Assembly (NCBI GenBank): GCA_964544145.1
Contig: CAZJAT010000016.1
Span: forward strand, 1 to 41,483
From: CAZJAT01 sp964544145
GTDB taxonomy: Bacteria; Hydrothermota; 32-111
Direction of reading: 5' to 3'
Length of the DNA stretch: 41,483 nt
Position 1 is the stretch's first letter. Each line of letters begins with the position of its first letter. Shown in pieces: positions 1 to 9,839 of this stretch. The notes under the pieces were generated by a model. It had not been told where the DNA came from. It made no database searches and saw only the letters and a program-made list of their open reading frames with translations. A program made the position numbers and the translations under genes.

Positions 1-81
1 GGCTGGTAATAAATAATCAAATCAAATCTCATCTACTCATCCCTTCATCTTCTCATCCATATGCTCTATTTTTTGCTTGTT

Positions 82-107
82 AATGTGAAGGAACAATCCT
101 TCACATT
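82..107 (-). terminator. Stem-loop directly after the GtrA-like gene
   Basis: An 11-bp perfect inverted repeat (positions 82-92 and 97-107) with a 4-nt loop begins at the last base of the stop codon of the GtrA-like gene. On the minus strand no T-run follows it, so it is not a textbook intrinsic terminator. On the plus strand a T-rich stretch does follow. It probably marks the 3' end of the long minus-strand operon. The bases from 1 to 81 show no gene. Confidence 0.5.
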
Positions 108-487
108 TATTTATTGAAAGTCAAATACTTATTAAGTATGAATCCTGTTGCAGCATATACCCCAACACCCAACACTTGTGCAATTTCGGACATTATTCCA
201 ATGCGCTCTTTCATCAAGATAAGAGCTCCCAATTGTATAATATAAGCAATTGCAAATACAATTATAAATCGTAATATCTCCGAACCGGTATTTCCACTAC
301 TCCTAAATGTCCAAAACTTGTTCCATATGAAACTGTTTATAAGCCCTGCGGCATAACCTATTATATTGGAAATAATATATGATAAATGAAATATCTCCAT
401 GCAGAGAAATATCACTGAGACACCAATAATTGTGTTAACAATACCAACAGATGAATATTTCATCATCTGCACAAATGTCTTTCTCAC
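107..487 (-). CDS. GtrA-like flippase family membrane protein
   Basis: This 126-residue protein has the length and the four hydrophobic segments of the GtrA family. Members are thought to move polyprenyl-linked sugars across the inner membrane for glycosylation of surface glycans. The N-terminal pattern (KYSSVGIVNTIIG) and the NSFIWNKFWTF stretch after the second membrane segment are typical. It starts with GTG, and its first bases overlap the stop codon of the M1 peptidase gene (GTGA), which implies translational coupling. GtrA proteins usually work beside a GtrB-type GT2 glycosyltransferase; two GT2 genes lie just upstream, separated from it by the peptidase. A strong stem-loop follows the stop, so this is probably the last gene of the operon. 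Confidence 0.85.
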   Translation of the reverse strand: MRKTFVQMMKYSSVGIVNTIIGVSVIFLCMEIFHLSYIISNIIGYAAGLINSFIWNKFWTFRSSGNTGSEILRFIIVFAIAYIIQLGALILMKERIGIMSEIAQVLGVGVYAATGFILNKYLTFNK

Positions 488-3240
488 TTAAGCAGCTCTG
501 ATGAAAGGGATACCCTGAATGCCTTTCCTGCAAGGAAACCCAATTCATCATTGTACAGAGGTATTTCAATTGTAAGCGGTTTACCCAATTTAAGGCATAA
601 TCCTGTCTGATATATCACTTTTTTAGCAGTCAGCTCTGTTGAAGCTATTATATCCATATATACAAATAAATTCCTCATTCCCCCATTCACCCGCAGTTTA
701 TTCATATTACTAAATAAACTGTCTGCATATATCTCTGTTATATATCCTTGTCCATTGATATAATCAAGATAAAATGGATATGAATTTCCCGCTGATAATT
801 CATCAAATAGTTTCATTTCAGAAGAATAGAGATAATATCCACTGTAAGGATTTATATCACCGAATGTGAAGCCGCTATTAATACTGATTCCGGCATTCCA
901 TAATCCGCTGTTTACATTGAATCCTGTTTTTAAATTAATCTTCTGGAACTCTGATGAAGAATATATTATTTCATCAGAAAAAACAGCTGAAGGATTCACA
1001 TAAAAATAGAACCACTTATCTTTCTTGTCATATCTGTAATCAAAACCCAGTACTGAAATCTTACGCTGCCCCAGAGTTCGATAATATACTGAATCTCCAT
1101 TATGCAGAATATATTCAGCATATATTTTCATATCATAATTGCTTGCATTTCTGCTGTCATCTAAACTGAAAGAACCTATGCTGTTATACATATGAAATAT
1201 ATCAGCTGAATATGACATCATATTTTCATATTTTGTCTTCTGCTTATACCCTTGATATGATGCAAATCTGTGTCTATACATGAGATTCCGGCCTCTATTG
1301 AGTCCCAGGAAAACCATCATTGACCATTTCCCATATATACGCATCCCCTCCAATGGCAATGTCGGGAAATCACATAATTGCAGACCAACACCCCAACTGA
1401 ATTTATCCATAAGCGAATGGTCAATCCATGGGAATATATATACATTTGTTTTAAAATAATCCGGTCTGAGATTAATAAAATGAAAAGCAATGCCTGATTT
1501 AAGATTATTATTGTGATAATCAATATCCAGGAATTTCTGTTCAGGGTCTATGATTATATTGTCTATATGTTTACCTTTGACATCTACACTGCCCGCATTG
1601 ATATTCTTTGTTATCAATGTATCCGACTTATCATCAAATGTAATAAGGATGTCAACTGGAAATTCAAATGGTGAGTAATTACCTATTTCAATTGTATAAT
1701 TATTATTAAAATTCTTAATACCCTTTATATAATAATCTGTATAAACATTCTCAGTTAGAAGATTCCTTAATTCAGTGAAATACATATTATCTGTGTATGC
1801 ATTAACATAATTTATAAAATCAGTTATTGAGGTATGAGTAAATGCTCGTTCTTTGAAGTATTCCTTCAACATCAATTCAAATTCACTCTCACCCATCATT
1901 GCTTCAATTGTTCTGACCGCCAGATAGCCCTTGCTGTATACATTGATACCATATGAAGTGAATGACTCATATTCATATGAAGGTATGTTGAGGGGTTCTG
2001 AATTGCCTGATGTCTGTAAGGCCATATAACTTATATAATTCATATCAAACAATGAAATCAGAGGTCTGTTTAATAATAAAAGAAAATTATTATGTTTTCC
2101 GTATTTGTCCTCCATATACTCATTCTCTGAATAAACAGCAAAGGCCTCATCCATAAATGGTTCTTCTGCTTCATCAGAACCCAATATAAGATAAAACCAC
2201 TGATGTGCTATTTCATGTGAAATAACCTCTTCAAGCAGGTAATTCTTGAGTATACCTATATCAGGTACTCCCGGATCTGAGACAATAGTGAATTGAGGAT
2301 ATTCCATTCCACCGCCTGCTTTAAGCATACCTTGGGCAACAGTGAAACTTTCATAAGGATACTGATAGTATTTGTCAGAATAATATGCAATGATATCCGA
2401 GATATTCTGTTCCTGTTCACTGAATTTATCAAATGATTTCTCATCTGCAATAATCTCAATAGCAGGATATACAGAATCATTATATGCAATACAGAATTCA
2501 TTTCTGAGTACAAATGCAAAATCATGAACATTCTCTGCTTTTACTATAATTGTTTTCATACCTTCAATACTGTCTCCGGAATAATAACCTGTATTCCTTA
2601 TACTATCCAGCAGAGTCAATTCCTCTTCGGGTCCAACAATTATACCTGTACCGAACATCATATATTTTGCCGGCATGTTTATATGTATAGTGTAATCCCC
2701 ATATTCGCCGTAATATTCAGAATATCGATGTGCCTGGAAATCAGACCATTTGCCGTCCTTATATACTGCGATCTTGGGATACCACTGTGATATATCATAT
2801 TTACCCTCTGAATATCCTTCCCTCAAAAATGGTTTTGGTATCTTATGAGTAAAGTAAACAGTATACATATCATTTGAATCAGGCATTATTAATTCATTCA
2901 GTTTTACTGTGCTCAAGGTGTATTCTAAACTCTGCACAAGCATATTACCTCTGCTGTCAACGATTGAATCAATAATTATATATCCCTCATCTTCAGGTTT
3001 AATAGTTTTACCTTTATTGAGAATATATTCGGAATCTTTTTTAAACATATTTGCATAGAGATGCAGTACAATATTATGTAATGTATCTGAGGAATTATTT
3101 TTATATTCAATTGTCTCATATCCTGAAATAATCTTCAATGTATCATTCAATGATACATGAATGGAGTAATCAGCAATATTAGTCCTTGCTGAGCAGAATA
3201 TTAACAATAACAATGGAATCAAATATCTGAATTTACTCAT
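484..3240 (-). CDS. Secreted M1-family metallopeptidase with beta-rich C-terminal half
   Basis: This 918-residue protein begins with a hydrophobic signal peptide (residues 4-18). It carries the M1 (gluzincin) signature: GGGMEYP at 309-315 as the exopeptidase-type motif and zinc site HEIAH at 342-346, with the third ligand Glu365 exactly 18 residues later. The M1 part runs to roughly residue 570. The rest, about 350 residues, has alternating polar and aromatic segments and many Tyr/Gly/Asn-rich turns, resembling an outer-membrane beta-barrel rather than the usual M1 helical C-terminus. An AGGAG site lies 6 nt before the ATG. It probably acts at the cell envelope on peptides. The peptidase call is firm; the barrel reading is inference. 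The stop overlaps the GTG of the GtrA-like gene. Confidence 0.85.
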   Translation of the reverse strand: MSKFRYLIPLLLLIFCSARTNIADYSIHVSLNDTLKIISGYETIEYKNNSSDTLHNIVLHLYANMFKKDSEYILNKGKTIKPEDEGYIIIDSIVDSRGNMLVQSLEYTLSTVKLNELIMPDSNDMYTVYFTHKIPKPFLREGYSEGKYDISQWYPKIAVYKDGKWSDFQAHRYSEYYGEYGDYTIHINMPAKYMMFGTGIIVGPEEELTLLDSIRNTGYYSGDSIEGMKTIIVKAENVHDFAFVLRNEFCIAYNDSVYPAIEIIADEKSFDKFSEQEQNISDIIAYYSDKYYQYPYESFTVAQGMLKAGGGMEYPQFTIVSDPGVPDIGILKNYLLEEVISHEIAHQWFYLILGSDEAEEPFMDEAFAVYSENEYMEDKYGKHNNFLLLLNRPLISLFDMNYISYMALQTSGNSEPLNIPSYEYESFTSYGINVYSKGYLAVRTIEAMMGESEFELMLKEYFKERAFTHTSITDFINYVNAYTDNMYFTELRNLLTENVYTDYYIKGIKNFNNNYTIEIGNYSPFEFPVDILITFDDKSDTLITKNINAGSVDVKGKHIDNIIIDPEQKFLDIDYHNNNLKSGIAFHFINLRPDYFKTNVYIFPWIDHSLMDKFSWGVGLQLCDFPTLPLEGMRIYGKWSMMVFLGLNRGRNLMYRHRFASYQGYKQKTKYENMMSYSADIFHMYNSIGSFSLDDSRNASNYDMKIYAEYILHNGDSVYYRTLGQRKISVLGFDYRYDKKDKWFYFYVNPSAVFSDEIIYSSSEFQKINLKTGFNVNSGLWNAGISINSGFTFGDINPYSGYYLYSSEMKLFDELSAGNSYPFYLDYINGQGYITEIYADSLFSNMNKLRVNGGMRNLFVYMDIIASTELTAKKVIYQTGLCLKLGKPLTIEIPLYNDELGFLAGKAFRVSLSSELLK

Positions 3241-3252
3241 TATAACTCCTAT

Positions 3253-3969
3253 TTACATTATTCCGAATACAATTCTTATTTTCAGCATTATTATCTCAAT
3301 CAGATACTCCTTAACAGTAGAGAGTATATTAACCTTTGAATCACTATTCTCTGACCATATTATAGGCAATTCAAGAACATTCAATCCTCTTGCTTGCGCC
3401 AAAATCAATAATTCACCAGAGAAAAACCATTTATCAGTAATTACATCTGATTGAACCTGTTTTTTTAATCCATCATTTTTTACAATCTGAAATCCGCTCA
3501 TTATATCTGTTATTCTCTTAACAAATATTCCCGAAACCATCAGATTTAGAAATCGTGATATAATGTATCTGTGTTGTCTCCTTCCTCTGCTTACAGCTCC
3601 AGATATATATCTCGAAAAATTGAGTATATCATACTCCGAATGTATGTTATATTCTAATGTATTAATGATAATCTCAGGCGAACCGGACATATCAGCATCC
3701 ATTGTACATATATAATCACCATTAGAAATCAATATTGCGTTTTTGATTGCAGCTCCTACACCCTTTCTCTCCGTTCTTGCATATCTGATAAAATTGAAAT
3801 CCTCTGTATATTGTTTACACAGAACGGGAGTATTATCTGATGATGCATTATCTGAGATGATAATCTCATAATCAGTTATCCCGGAGTTTCTCAAGCACTC
3901 AATAAGTATATCAATGCCTCTGTTCAGTCTCTTTTCCTCATTATATACCGGTATAATGAAACTTATCAT
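3253..3969 (-). CDS. GT2 family glycosyltransferase (dolichyl-phosphate mannosyltransferase type)
   Basis: This 238-residue cytoplasmic GT-A enzyme has the standard GT2 pattern: IIPVYNEE at residues 5-12, EIIISDNASSDNT around 35-47 and a DAD metal/nucleotide motif at 91-93. It is short and lacks the C-terminal membrane helices of GtrB, matching DPM1-like enzymes that load a sugar from a nucleotide donor onto a polyprenyl phosphate. The sugar cannot be told from sequence. It overlaps the preceding GT2 gene by 4 nt (ATGA), so the two are probably co-translated. GtrA-like and GT-C-like genes in the same operon suggest that the lipid-linked sugar is flipped and used outside the inner membrane. 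Confidence 0.88.
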   Translation of the reverse strand: MISFIIPVYNEEKRLNRGIDILIECLRNSGITDYEIIISDNASSDNTPVLCKQYTEDFNFIRYARTERKGVGAAIKNAILISNGDYICTMDADMSGSPEIIINTLEYNIHSEYDILNFSRYISGAVSRGRRQHRYIISRFLNLMVSGIFVKRITDIMSGFQIVKNDGLKKQVQSDVITDKWFFSGELLILAQARGLNVLELPIIWSENSDSKVNILSTVKEYLIEIIMLKIRIVFGIM

Positions 3970-4889
3970 TTCTTTTCAATCTTCCTTACATTATTAACAA
4001 TATAGGGCTTTTGCTGCTTTTCAATCAGAAGAAGAGAAAGATATTTCCCCAGTATTCCCAAAATAAAAAATATACCGCTGAAACCAAATGATAGGAGTAT
4101 GACCAGTGTTGTCCAGCCTTCAGCCACATTGCCGAAAACAAAATAATAATACAATGTATATGCAGTGAAGAGAATGAATATAATAATAAATATGAATGAA
4201 AATAATGCGCTTATCTGGGTCCCAATATATGAAAATAGTATCAATATATTTATTCCCATATCCAATCTGCCTAAAAATCCCCTCGGGTCATGTCTTTTCA
4301 CCTTGAAAAGAGGCTCAAAATTCATTGTTCCGTATTTCAGACCTGAAAGTGCATACAGCATTTTTCTGTATTTGACCTTCTGGCTGGAATCCCTGACCCT
4401 GTTCAGTACACGCCGTGAAACAAGCCTTATTTCTTCTGTCTGCAGATCAATATTCAAATAGGATATTTTCCTGATAATATTATAAAATAAGCGTGAGAAT
4501 ATTCCTCCTTTTGCTGAATTGGCAGAATATATGTCAAATCCGCCGGCGACTGCCTTTTTGTACATATCATGGAATATATTATCATTATAGTGGAATACAG
4601 GTGTTTCAATCTCAAATATAAAATCTCCTACTGCAGCATCAATACCGGCAAACATTGCCTTTTCAACATCCTGTTTCCAAGGCATATTAACTACTATGAT
4701 TTCACTGCTGAGATGTTCTGTTTTGCTTTGCAGTATAGAATCAAATTCCCCTTCACCATTATTTACAATGATAATCTCCGCATTAGTAAAATACATATTA
4801 AGTGCATTATCCAGTTTTTCAATATATTCCGTAAAACCTTTCATTCTATTCAAATAAACAACAGCAGAAACATATACAGATTCCTTCAT
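3966..4889 (-). CDS. GtrB-like GT2 protein with degenerate DxD motif and two C-terminal membrane helices
   Basis: The 307 residues have the layout of GtrB-type polyprenyl-phosphate glycosyltransferases: a GT2-like domain (about 1-200), a RLVSRR motif, then two membrane segments and a basic tail (GKYLSLLLIEKQQKPYIV) typical of the family. Aligned with its neighbour, the DxD position reads ETP (95-97), and the N-terminal motif is weak (VVYLNRM). Catalysis may therefore be altered or lost, leaving a structural or partner role. A strong AGGAGG ribosome site lies inside the last codons of the upstream oxidoreductase gene, whose stop codon directly abuts this ATG. The fold call is good; activity is uncertain. 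Confidence 0.78.
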   Translation of the reverse strand: MKESVYVSAVVYLNRMKGFTEYIEKLDNALNMYFTNAEIIIVNNGEGEFDSILQSKTEHLSSEIIVVNMPWKQDVEKAMFAGIDAAVGDFIFEIETPVFHYNDNIFHDMYKKAVAGGFDIYSANSAKGGIFSRLFYNIIRKISYLNIDLQTEEIRLVSRRVLNRVRDSSQKVKYRKMLYALSGLKYGTMNFEPLFKVKRHDPRGFLGRLDMGINILILFSYIGTQISALFSFIFIIIFILFTAYTLYYYFVFGNVAEGWTTLVILLSFGFSGIFFILGILGKYLSLLLIEKQQKPYIVNNVRKIEKK

Positions 4890-6008
4890 TTATATTACCT
4901 CCTCAATGTCATATACAGTATTTATCTTACCTGAAAGCACTGAAATAAAGAGAGGGGACTCGCTGTGTTTTACAATACATGTAGGACGTGAGTCATCAAT
5001 CTCAGATGTTCTCAGAATGGGCTTAATTGAAAAAAGTGATTTTGAATATTTTATTTTGATATGTTCAGACAGATACTTACTTGCCAATTTACTCATATAA
5101 TTATAGGCAGTATCGGGTTTTTCTCTGCATATATTACAATTATAGAGGCTCTCAGCACTGCACTTATCGGTTCTGCTCTGGCATGTGAATTCGGGTAATA
5201 TATTGTACGAGGTGCTGTGCGGTGTAAACATAACAGATGTGAGAGAATGAAGCCCTGAGTTTCCGAATGGAATAATAGAGAAAAAAGGACCATCCATTAC
5301 TGTGATACCTGCCTGATTCAATATTTCTCCGGTTTTGCACAGAATAATTTCGCAGATTTCATATTTCAGATTGAATAGTTCATATCCGCATAATTTATTA
5401 ATCTGATTAACAGAAGCATAAGATGTATTTATAATGCCTCCGCATATAATTTTCTCATTTAGTGATGTATTTACACTGTATGTGCTGCCTGTCTGTTTGA
5501 TATCAGTGATCTCTGAATTAAATATAATTTCTGATTTTCCATTTAACGTATTTATCTGTTCAATTAGATACTCATATATCATATCAGCCGAGAATGCATA
5601 TTCTTCAGTAATAAAAGCAGATTCAACAGTATTCTTCATGAAATATCTGTTAGGGTCAGTTTCAATGCATTTCACATTGAGTTCACTGCAGAATCTCTCA
5701 AAACTCTCTGCATTTGTATCTGTGAATGAAGAAGATATCGCATATATATTCTCAAATTTGCTGTTTATGGCAAACTTAAAATCATTACTGAATCGTTTGA
5801 AATATGATGAGGCCTTACCGGCTGTTGCCATACTGCGCGGATAATGATACCCATTGTGCACCCTTGCCTGATTTATAAATGATGCTCTTGAGAAACCTCT
5901 GCTGTCTCGTTCAAATAATGCAATACTGGCACCTTTCTTCTTTAAGTGAAGTGCTGTATATAAGCCATATATTCCAGCGCCGATTATTACATAATCAAAT
6001 TTTTTCAC
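4890..6008 (-). CDS. FAD-dependent oxidoreductase (DAO/thiazole-synthase-like fold)
   Basis: This 372-residue protein starts with a Rossmann dinucleotide-binding motif (VIIGAGIYGLYTA, about residues 7-19) followed by the acidic end of beta-2 (LFERD), which marks an FAD-binding oxidoreductase of the DAO superfamily. The NQARVHNGYHYPRS stretch is reminiscent of oxidoreductases found in surface-polysaccharide clusters. Substrate is unknown; in this glycan operon it may oxidise or rearrange a sugar or lipid-linked intermediate. The GTG at 6008 has an AGGGG site at good spacing; a TTG one codon upstream (6011) is possible but sits too close to that site. The stop abuts the next gene's ATG. Confidence 0.8.
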   Translation of the reverse strand: MKKFDYVIIGAGIYGLYTALHLKKKGASIALFERDSRGFSRASFINQARVHNGYHYPRSMATAGKASSYFKRFSNDFKFAINSKFENIYAISSSFTDTNAESFERFCSELNVKCIETDPNRYFMKNTVESAFITEEYAFSADMIYEYLIEQINTLNGKSEIIFNSEITDIKQTGSTYSVNTSLNEKIICGGIINTSYASVNQINKLCGYELFNLKYEICEIILCKTGEILNQAGITVMDGPFFSIIPFGNSGLHSLTSVMFTPHSTSYNILPEFTCQSRTDKCSAESLYNCNICREKPDTAYNYMSKLASKYLSEHIKIKYSKSLFSIKPILRTSEIDDSRPTCIVKHSESPLFISVLSGKINTVYDIEEVI

Positions 6009-6058
6009 CAAGTCCCCTGCTTAATTTATTTCTATTATATTGATTAATAAGTCCATTT

Positions 6059-8206
6059 TCAAGATTCAATGATATTATTTTTATTTCTAATTGAAAATAC
6101 TGATTTTTTATTTACAGGAAGAATTAATAAAAGCAATAAGGCAGTTATGCTGATAATTATTCCTATGATTAGGTCAATGGGTATAAAATGAATATCCCTC
6201 TTATCCTTCAGTATACCGCTGCTGGGGTCAATAATAAAAATATCCCCAGATTCAAAAGACGGAGCTTTCATTAATGAATATGCCTCTTGAGTTATTCTTG
6301 TGAATCCGTTTGTTTCGAAATATTCAGGAAATCTTATGATGCTGCCCTCTCTGTCTTTAATCATAAATAAAATACCATTACCCGTGATATGCACTGAATC
6401 GGTATTTGATGTTGAGACATATGTATTGAAAGGTCCTATCAGCGTATCCTTGCCTACATTTTTATTCCCATCCGCGATCAGACCTTCTGACATATAAAAC
6501 AATGCATATTGTGTCTTTTCTGAATTGATGAGAGTGAGTGAATCCTTAATGTCAATAATTACCGGCATATCCGGGACAAATACATAATCAAAATACATAT
6601 CTCCCGGGTCAAGCAGATAAGCAATATCAGAAAATCCGCCATTAAGAATAAGCGAATCATTGAAATAATTCACATATTCATGGAATGCTGTTGTTGAATA
6701 TTGATTGTATGAATATGCATTATAATAAATCCCCCTCTCTCCAAATGATGAAAATCGTTTTACTGATTCAACATTCTCATTAGGATACTTTCCCAGTATA
6801 TTGTCAATATGAAGTTCATAGTATTTCGGTAAATATGTCACAATCCTCTTTTCCTTAAGAAAATCATATTTCTTGTTAATAACCATTTCACTGCTTTCCC
6901 ATCTATACAGGGGTAATGCAAAAAATAACAGCTCACATGCAGTCAGAATAATCAAAATTGGCCACAGAGCTTTTTTGCGTACAAATATTATTATAATGGA
7001 AAAAACTATAATAAGCGAGAGGGTTTCAATTACAGGGATAAGCGGAAAAGCCCTTGTAGTAAGTATAATCAAGCTAAAAATGGAAATAAGTATAAAAATG
7101 GCTATACTTTTTCTTTTCACAGTTCTTATATCAAAACATCTGATTGATTCAAATACAATCAATGCAAAACCCATACCGAAATATCTGACTGGTGTATTGA
7201 ATATTCTGAATCCGGTGAAATCAAGGAAACTCATCAAAATAAGTAATAATCCGGCAATTGTTGTCTTAGTGATTGTGATTTTTTTAACTCTTTTAACATG
7301 CACAATCCAATTATATACAGCATGAAAAATTATTATCAGCGCTAATATACCCTGATATGCAGATATTTCATAAATATTGTAAATTCCTTTATATACCTGA
7401 GGAATACCGAATTTATATGAGAAATGCAATGTGGGAAAAACAGTATATAAAAGCTGTTTGAAATCCATTGAATAGGTTATTCCTTTTATCAATCTCTGTG
7501 TCAATGAAGCTTGTATCATTAGAGGAATCCATAAAACAGATGTCATAAGGAATGTCAGCACATATGTGCGTAAGACAAAAGGAGACCTGACTATATTCTT
7601 TCCCTTAATAATCACTGTCGCAATCATTACAGCTAAAAAGACTTGGGGATGCCCTCCGGCCAGAATACAAAATAATGTTATTGCAGTTAACAAAGAATAC
7701 ATTTTCCTCTCTGTTCTTAATAATTGCAAAACAAAATAAAAATATAATGGAATAAAGGACAATGAAGCAATGATAGAATAATGACCTATTCTGGAAAGTG
7801 TAAACGAACCTGCACACATAATAACAGTTATATAGAGTGCTTTATATCTGTCTGCTGTGAGATAAAACATAAGTATGTATGAACCTGCACCCATGATAAA
7901 CAGACCTGCAATAATCATTATGTATGTAATTATATAAATATTCAAAGGAAGCAGAAGAAATACATTAGCAGGATTCCAAATGCCATTATGAGTATCCCTG
8001 TATATCGGAAATCCAAGTCCCGAACCCTTCTCTGTGACCGGCATTCTGAATTTTAATATATTATTCTTTATTGACTGTTTAATAGGTATATGTGAATCAT
8101 TAAGATCCCCATCCTGTATGAGCTTACCGGTAATTACAGGATGGAATATTATTACAGACAAAATCAATACTGTAAGTGTAATTATAATTAAATCTTTCTT
8201 ACTCAT
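6059..8206 (-). CDS. YfhO-like polytopic membrane protein
   Basis: This large membrane protein of 715 residues has many hydrophobic segments in its first about 430 residues, then a long extracytoplasmic domain (about 440-680) and one last membrane helix near the C-terminus. This is the architecture of YfhO-family proteins, relatives of GT-C glycosyltransferases linked to glycosylation of cell-wall polymers such as lipoteichoic acid. An early acidic loop motif (QDGDLNDSHIP) is consistent with the catalytic loop of such enzymes. I chose the ATG at 8206, which gives an 8-nt overlap with the preceding gene; a GTG at 8257 would overlap by 59 nt. Neither has a clear ribosome site. Substrate is unknown. 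Confidence 0.78.
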   Translation of the reverse strand: MSKKDLIIITLTVLILSVIIFHPVITGKLIQDGDLNDSHIPIKQSIKNNILKFRMPVTEKGSGLGFPIYRDTHNGIWNPANVFLLLPLNIYIITYIMIIAGLFIMGAGSYILMFYLTADRYKALYITVIMCAGSFTLSRIGHYSIIASLSFIPLYFYFVLQLLRTERKMYSLLTAITLFCILAGGHPQVFLAVMIATVIIKGKNIVRSPFVLRTYVLTFLMTSVLWIPLMIQASLTQRLIKGITYSMDFKQLLYTVFPTLHFSYKFGIPQVYKGIYNIYEISAYQGILALIIIFHAVYNWIVHVKRVKKITITKTTIAGLLLILMSFLDFTGFRIFNTPVRYFGMGFALIVFESIRCFDIRTVKRKSIAIFILISIFSLIILTTRAFPLIPVIETLSLIIVFSIIIIFVRKKALWPILIILTACELLFFALPLYRWESSEMVINKKYDFLKEKRIVTYLPKYYELHIDNILGKYPNENVESVKRFSSFGERGIYYNAYSYNQYSTTAFHEYVNYFNDSLILNGGFSDIAYLLDPGDMYFDYVFVPDMPVIIDIKDSLTLINSEKTQYALFYMSEGLIADGNKNVGKDTLIGPFNTYVSTSNTDSVHITGNGILFMIKDREGSIIRFPEYFETNGFTRITQEAYSLMKAPSFESGDIFIIDPSSGILKDKRDIHFIPIDLIIGIIISITALLLLLILPVNKKSVFSIRNKNNIIES

Positions 8207-9839
8207 AAACGATATTATACAGAGAAATAATGGAATATCTGCCTTTAGATACTGCACTGAATTTCAATGTATCAATTTTACTTATGTCTAAGGTTATTTC
8301 CCTTGTCTCAGCATTAATATTAAATACTTTATCATTAATATACAATAAACCGCTTGAGCCGTATTCCATATCTGACATAAATGTCAATTGCCTGTATTTT
8401 TCTTCATTTGCTGCTGTAAAGTAAGCCCCATCTGACATCCTTATGCCCAGGTAATTACTGAATGGTCCCCTTGAAACAATATCTGCCTCTATATAATGGT
8501 CATTTGAATAATCTATCAAATGCTTTTTAACAATCATACTGTTTATCCAATCTCTCTCACTCTCTTCGAATCTGCCGGGTACAAAGAATACAATTAAGAA
8601 GAATATAATAAATGTTAATATCCATGCAGGTGTTATTGTTTTGCCATACACTTCTTGGGAAGGCGGTCTCCCATTCCTTGTGATGATTAATATCAGTAAA
8701 ACCGCAATCATTAATTGACATGCTGAGAATATGCTTATAATTATGGGGTTAAGTGATGGATAACCGAATACATTCATTGTAAACAGAGATTGTGTTAACA
8801 GCATATTCAATGTCAAGATTACAGCATAAAATATCTGATACATCGGATTGAGTCGGTATTTTACTGAATAGATTGTCAGAAAAAGCAACACATAAATCAT
8901 ATGATGTGTATGCAGACCTACATGCAGATTGTACCATATCAGTGAAATGATAAGCATAACCTTCCAGATACTATCCTTTCTCAGCCGTGATATAACATAA
9001 ATTGATAAAATTATCAAAATAGCCAGTGAATAGGATTTTATTGATAACAGACCAAACTTATAATTGAAATCAATAAACTTTGCATTTGGTATTATAGAGT
9101 ATGCATTAAATGCCATACATGAGATAGGACTGATTACTCCTAAAGTATTGTGCAGAAAATTCCGTAAAGCAGATATTAGATTGCCCCCAATAATAAACGG
9201 ACTGAATGAAACGGCAAATATTCCTGCACCCCATAATATGACATTTCTGATATATTGATATTTCTTTTCTGACCTTAATAAATAGTAAAAAAGTATAGCG
9301 GCAACGAAGAAAAGACTTGTCTGTTTTATAGTGAGATTTATTATGCTGAAAAACATACCTGATTTAAAATCACCTTTTTCAAATGATATAATCGATAATA
9401 CAAGGAAATAACATATTGTGATATCATTCTCTCCGTACAGAGATGCAATAAAAACCAATGGTACTGACATAATAATAATATATTTCAGAATTTGATTATT
9501 GTTGAAATTCTTCACAATCATCCTCATAAGCAGAAACATAAATATCAGAGGTATGATTTTGTACACAAAAAGCATGGGCACATTCGAAATACTGAGCATA
9601 TTGAAATATGAAGCGATTTTGCCTGCAAAGATCTCCATATAACCGCCTATTGGCAGATAATCAAATGCTCTATCAAAGTATAATGCATTATTGTATATCT
9701 GATTCAATCCATATTTCACAGCAGTATATGCCCATAGATGATAATTATATAAATCATAATTTATAGTAAAAAATAGGGCTATCAGAGATCCTAAACCGGT
9801 TATACCGGAAATAATCAGATATGTTTTCTTTTTCTGCAT
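8199..9839 (-). CDS. GT-C-like polyprenyl-phosphate-dependent glycosyltransferase (putative)
   Basis: This 546-residue polytopic membrane protein has an early loop with Asp and Tyr residues (NYDLYNYHLWAY, about 27-38), an FDYLPIGGYME stretch and an LTIKQTSLFF segment. These features recall GT87/DUF2029-type GT-C mannosyltransferases that transfer sugars from lipid-phosphate donors on the outer face of the inner membrane. After about 10 membrane helices a soluble C-terminal domain of around 120 residues follows, which appears beta-rich. It overlaps the upstream methyltransferase by 25 nt, and no strong ribosome site is visible. Family placement rests on topology and short motifs, so confidence in the function is moderate. 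Confidence 0.65.
   Translation of the reverse strand: MQKKKTYLIISGITGLGSLIALFFTINYDLYNYHLWAYTAVKYGLNQIYNNALYFDRAFDYLPIGGYMEIFAGKIASYFNMLSISNVPMLFVYKIIPLIFMFLLMRMIVKNFNNNQILKYIIIMSVPLVFIASLYGENDITICYFLVLSIISFEKGDFKSGMFFSIINLTIKQTSLFFVAAILFYYLLRSEKKYQYIRNVILWGAGIFAVSFSPFIIGGNLISALRNFLHNTLGVISPISCMAFNAYSIIPNAKFIDFNYKFGLLSIKSYSLAILIILSIYVISRLRKDSIWKVMLIISLIWYNLHVGLHTHHMIYVLLFLTIYSVKYRLNPMYQIFYAVILTLNMLLTQSLFTMNVFGYPSLNPIIISIFSACQLMIAVLLILIITRNGRPPSQEVYGKTITPAWILTFIIFFLIVFFVPGRFEESERDWINSMIVKKHLIDYSNDHYIEADIVSRGPFSNYLGIRMSDGAYFTAANEEKYRQLTFMSDMEYGSSGLLYINDKVFNINAETREITLDISKIDTLKFSAVSKGRYSIISLYNIVYE

Noticed and set aside
5434..5844. Plus-strand open frame of 136 codons within the FAD oxidoreductase
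   Set aside because: It is antisense to a conserved enzyme and has no start context or family signal.
8207..8257. Longer start (GTG 8257) for the YfhO-like gene
   Set aside because: It would overlap the preceding gene by 59 nt without a ribosome site, and the added residues precede the natural first membrane helix.
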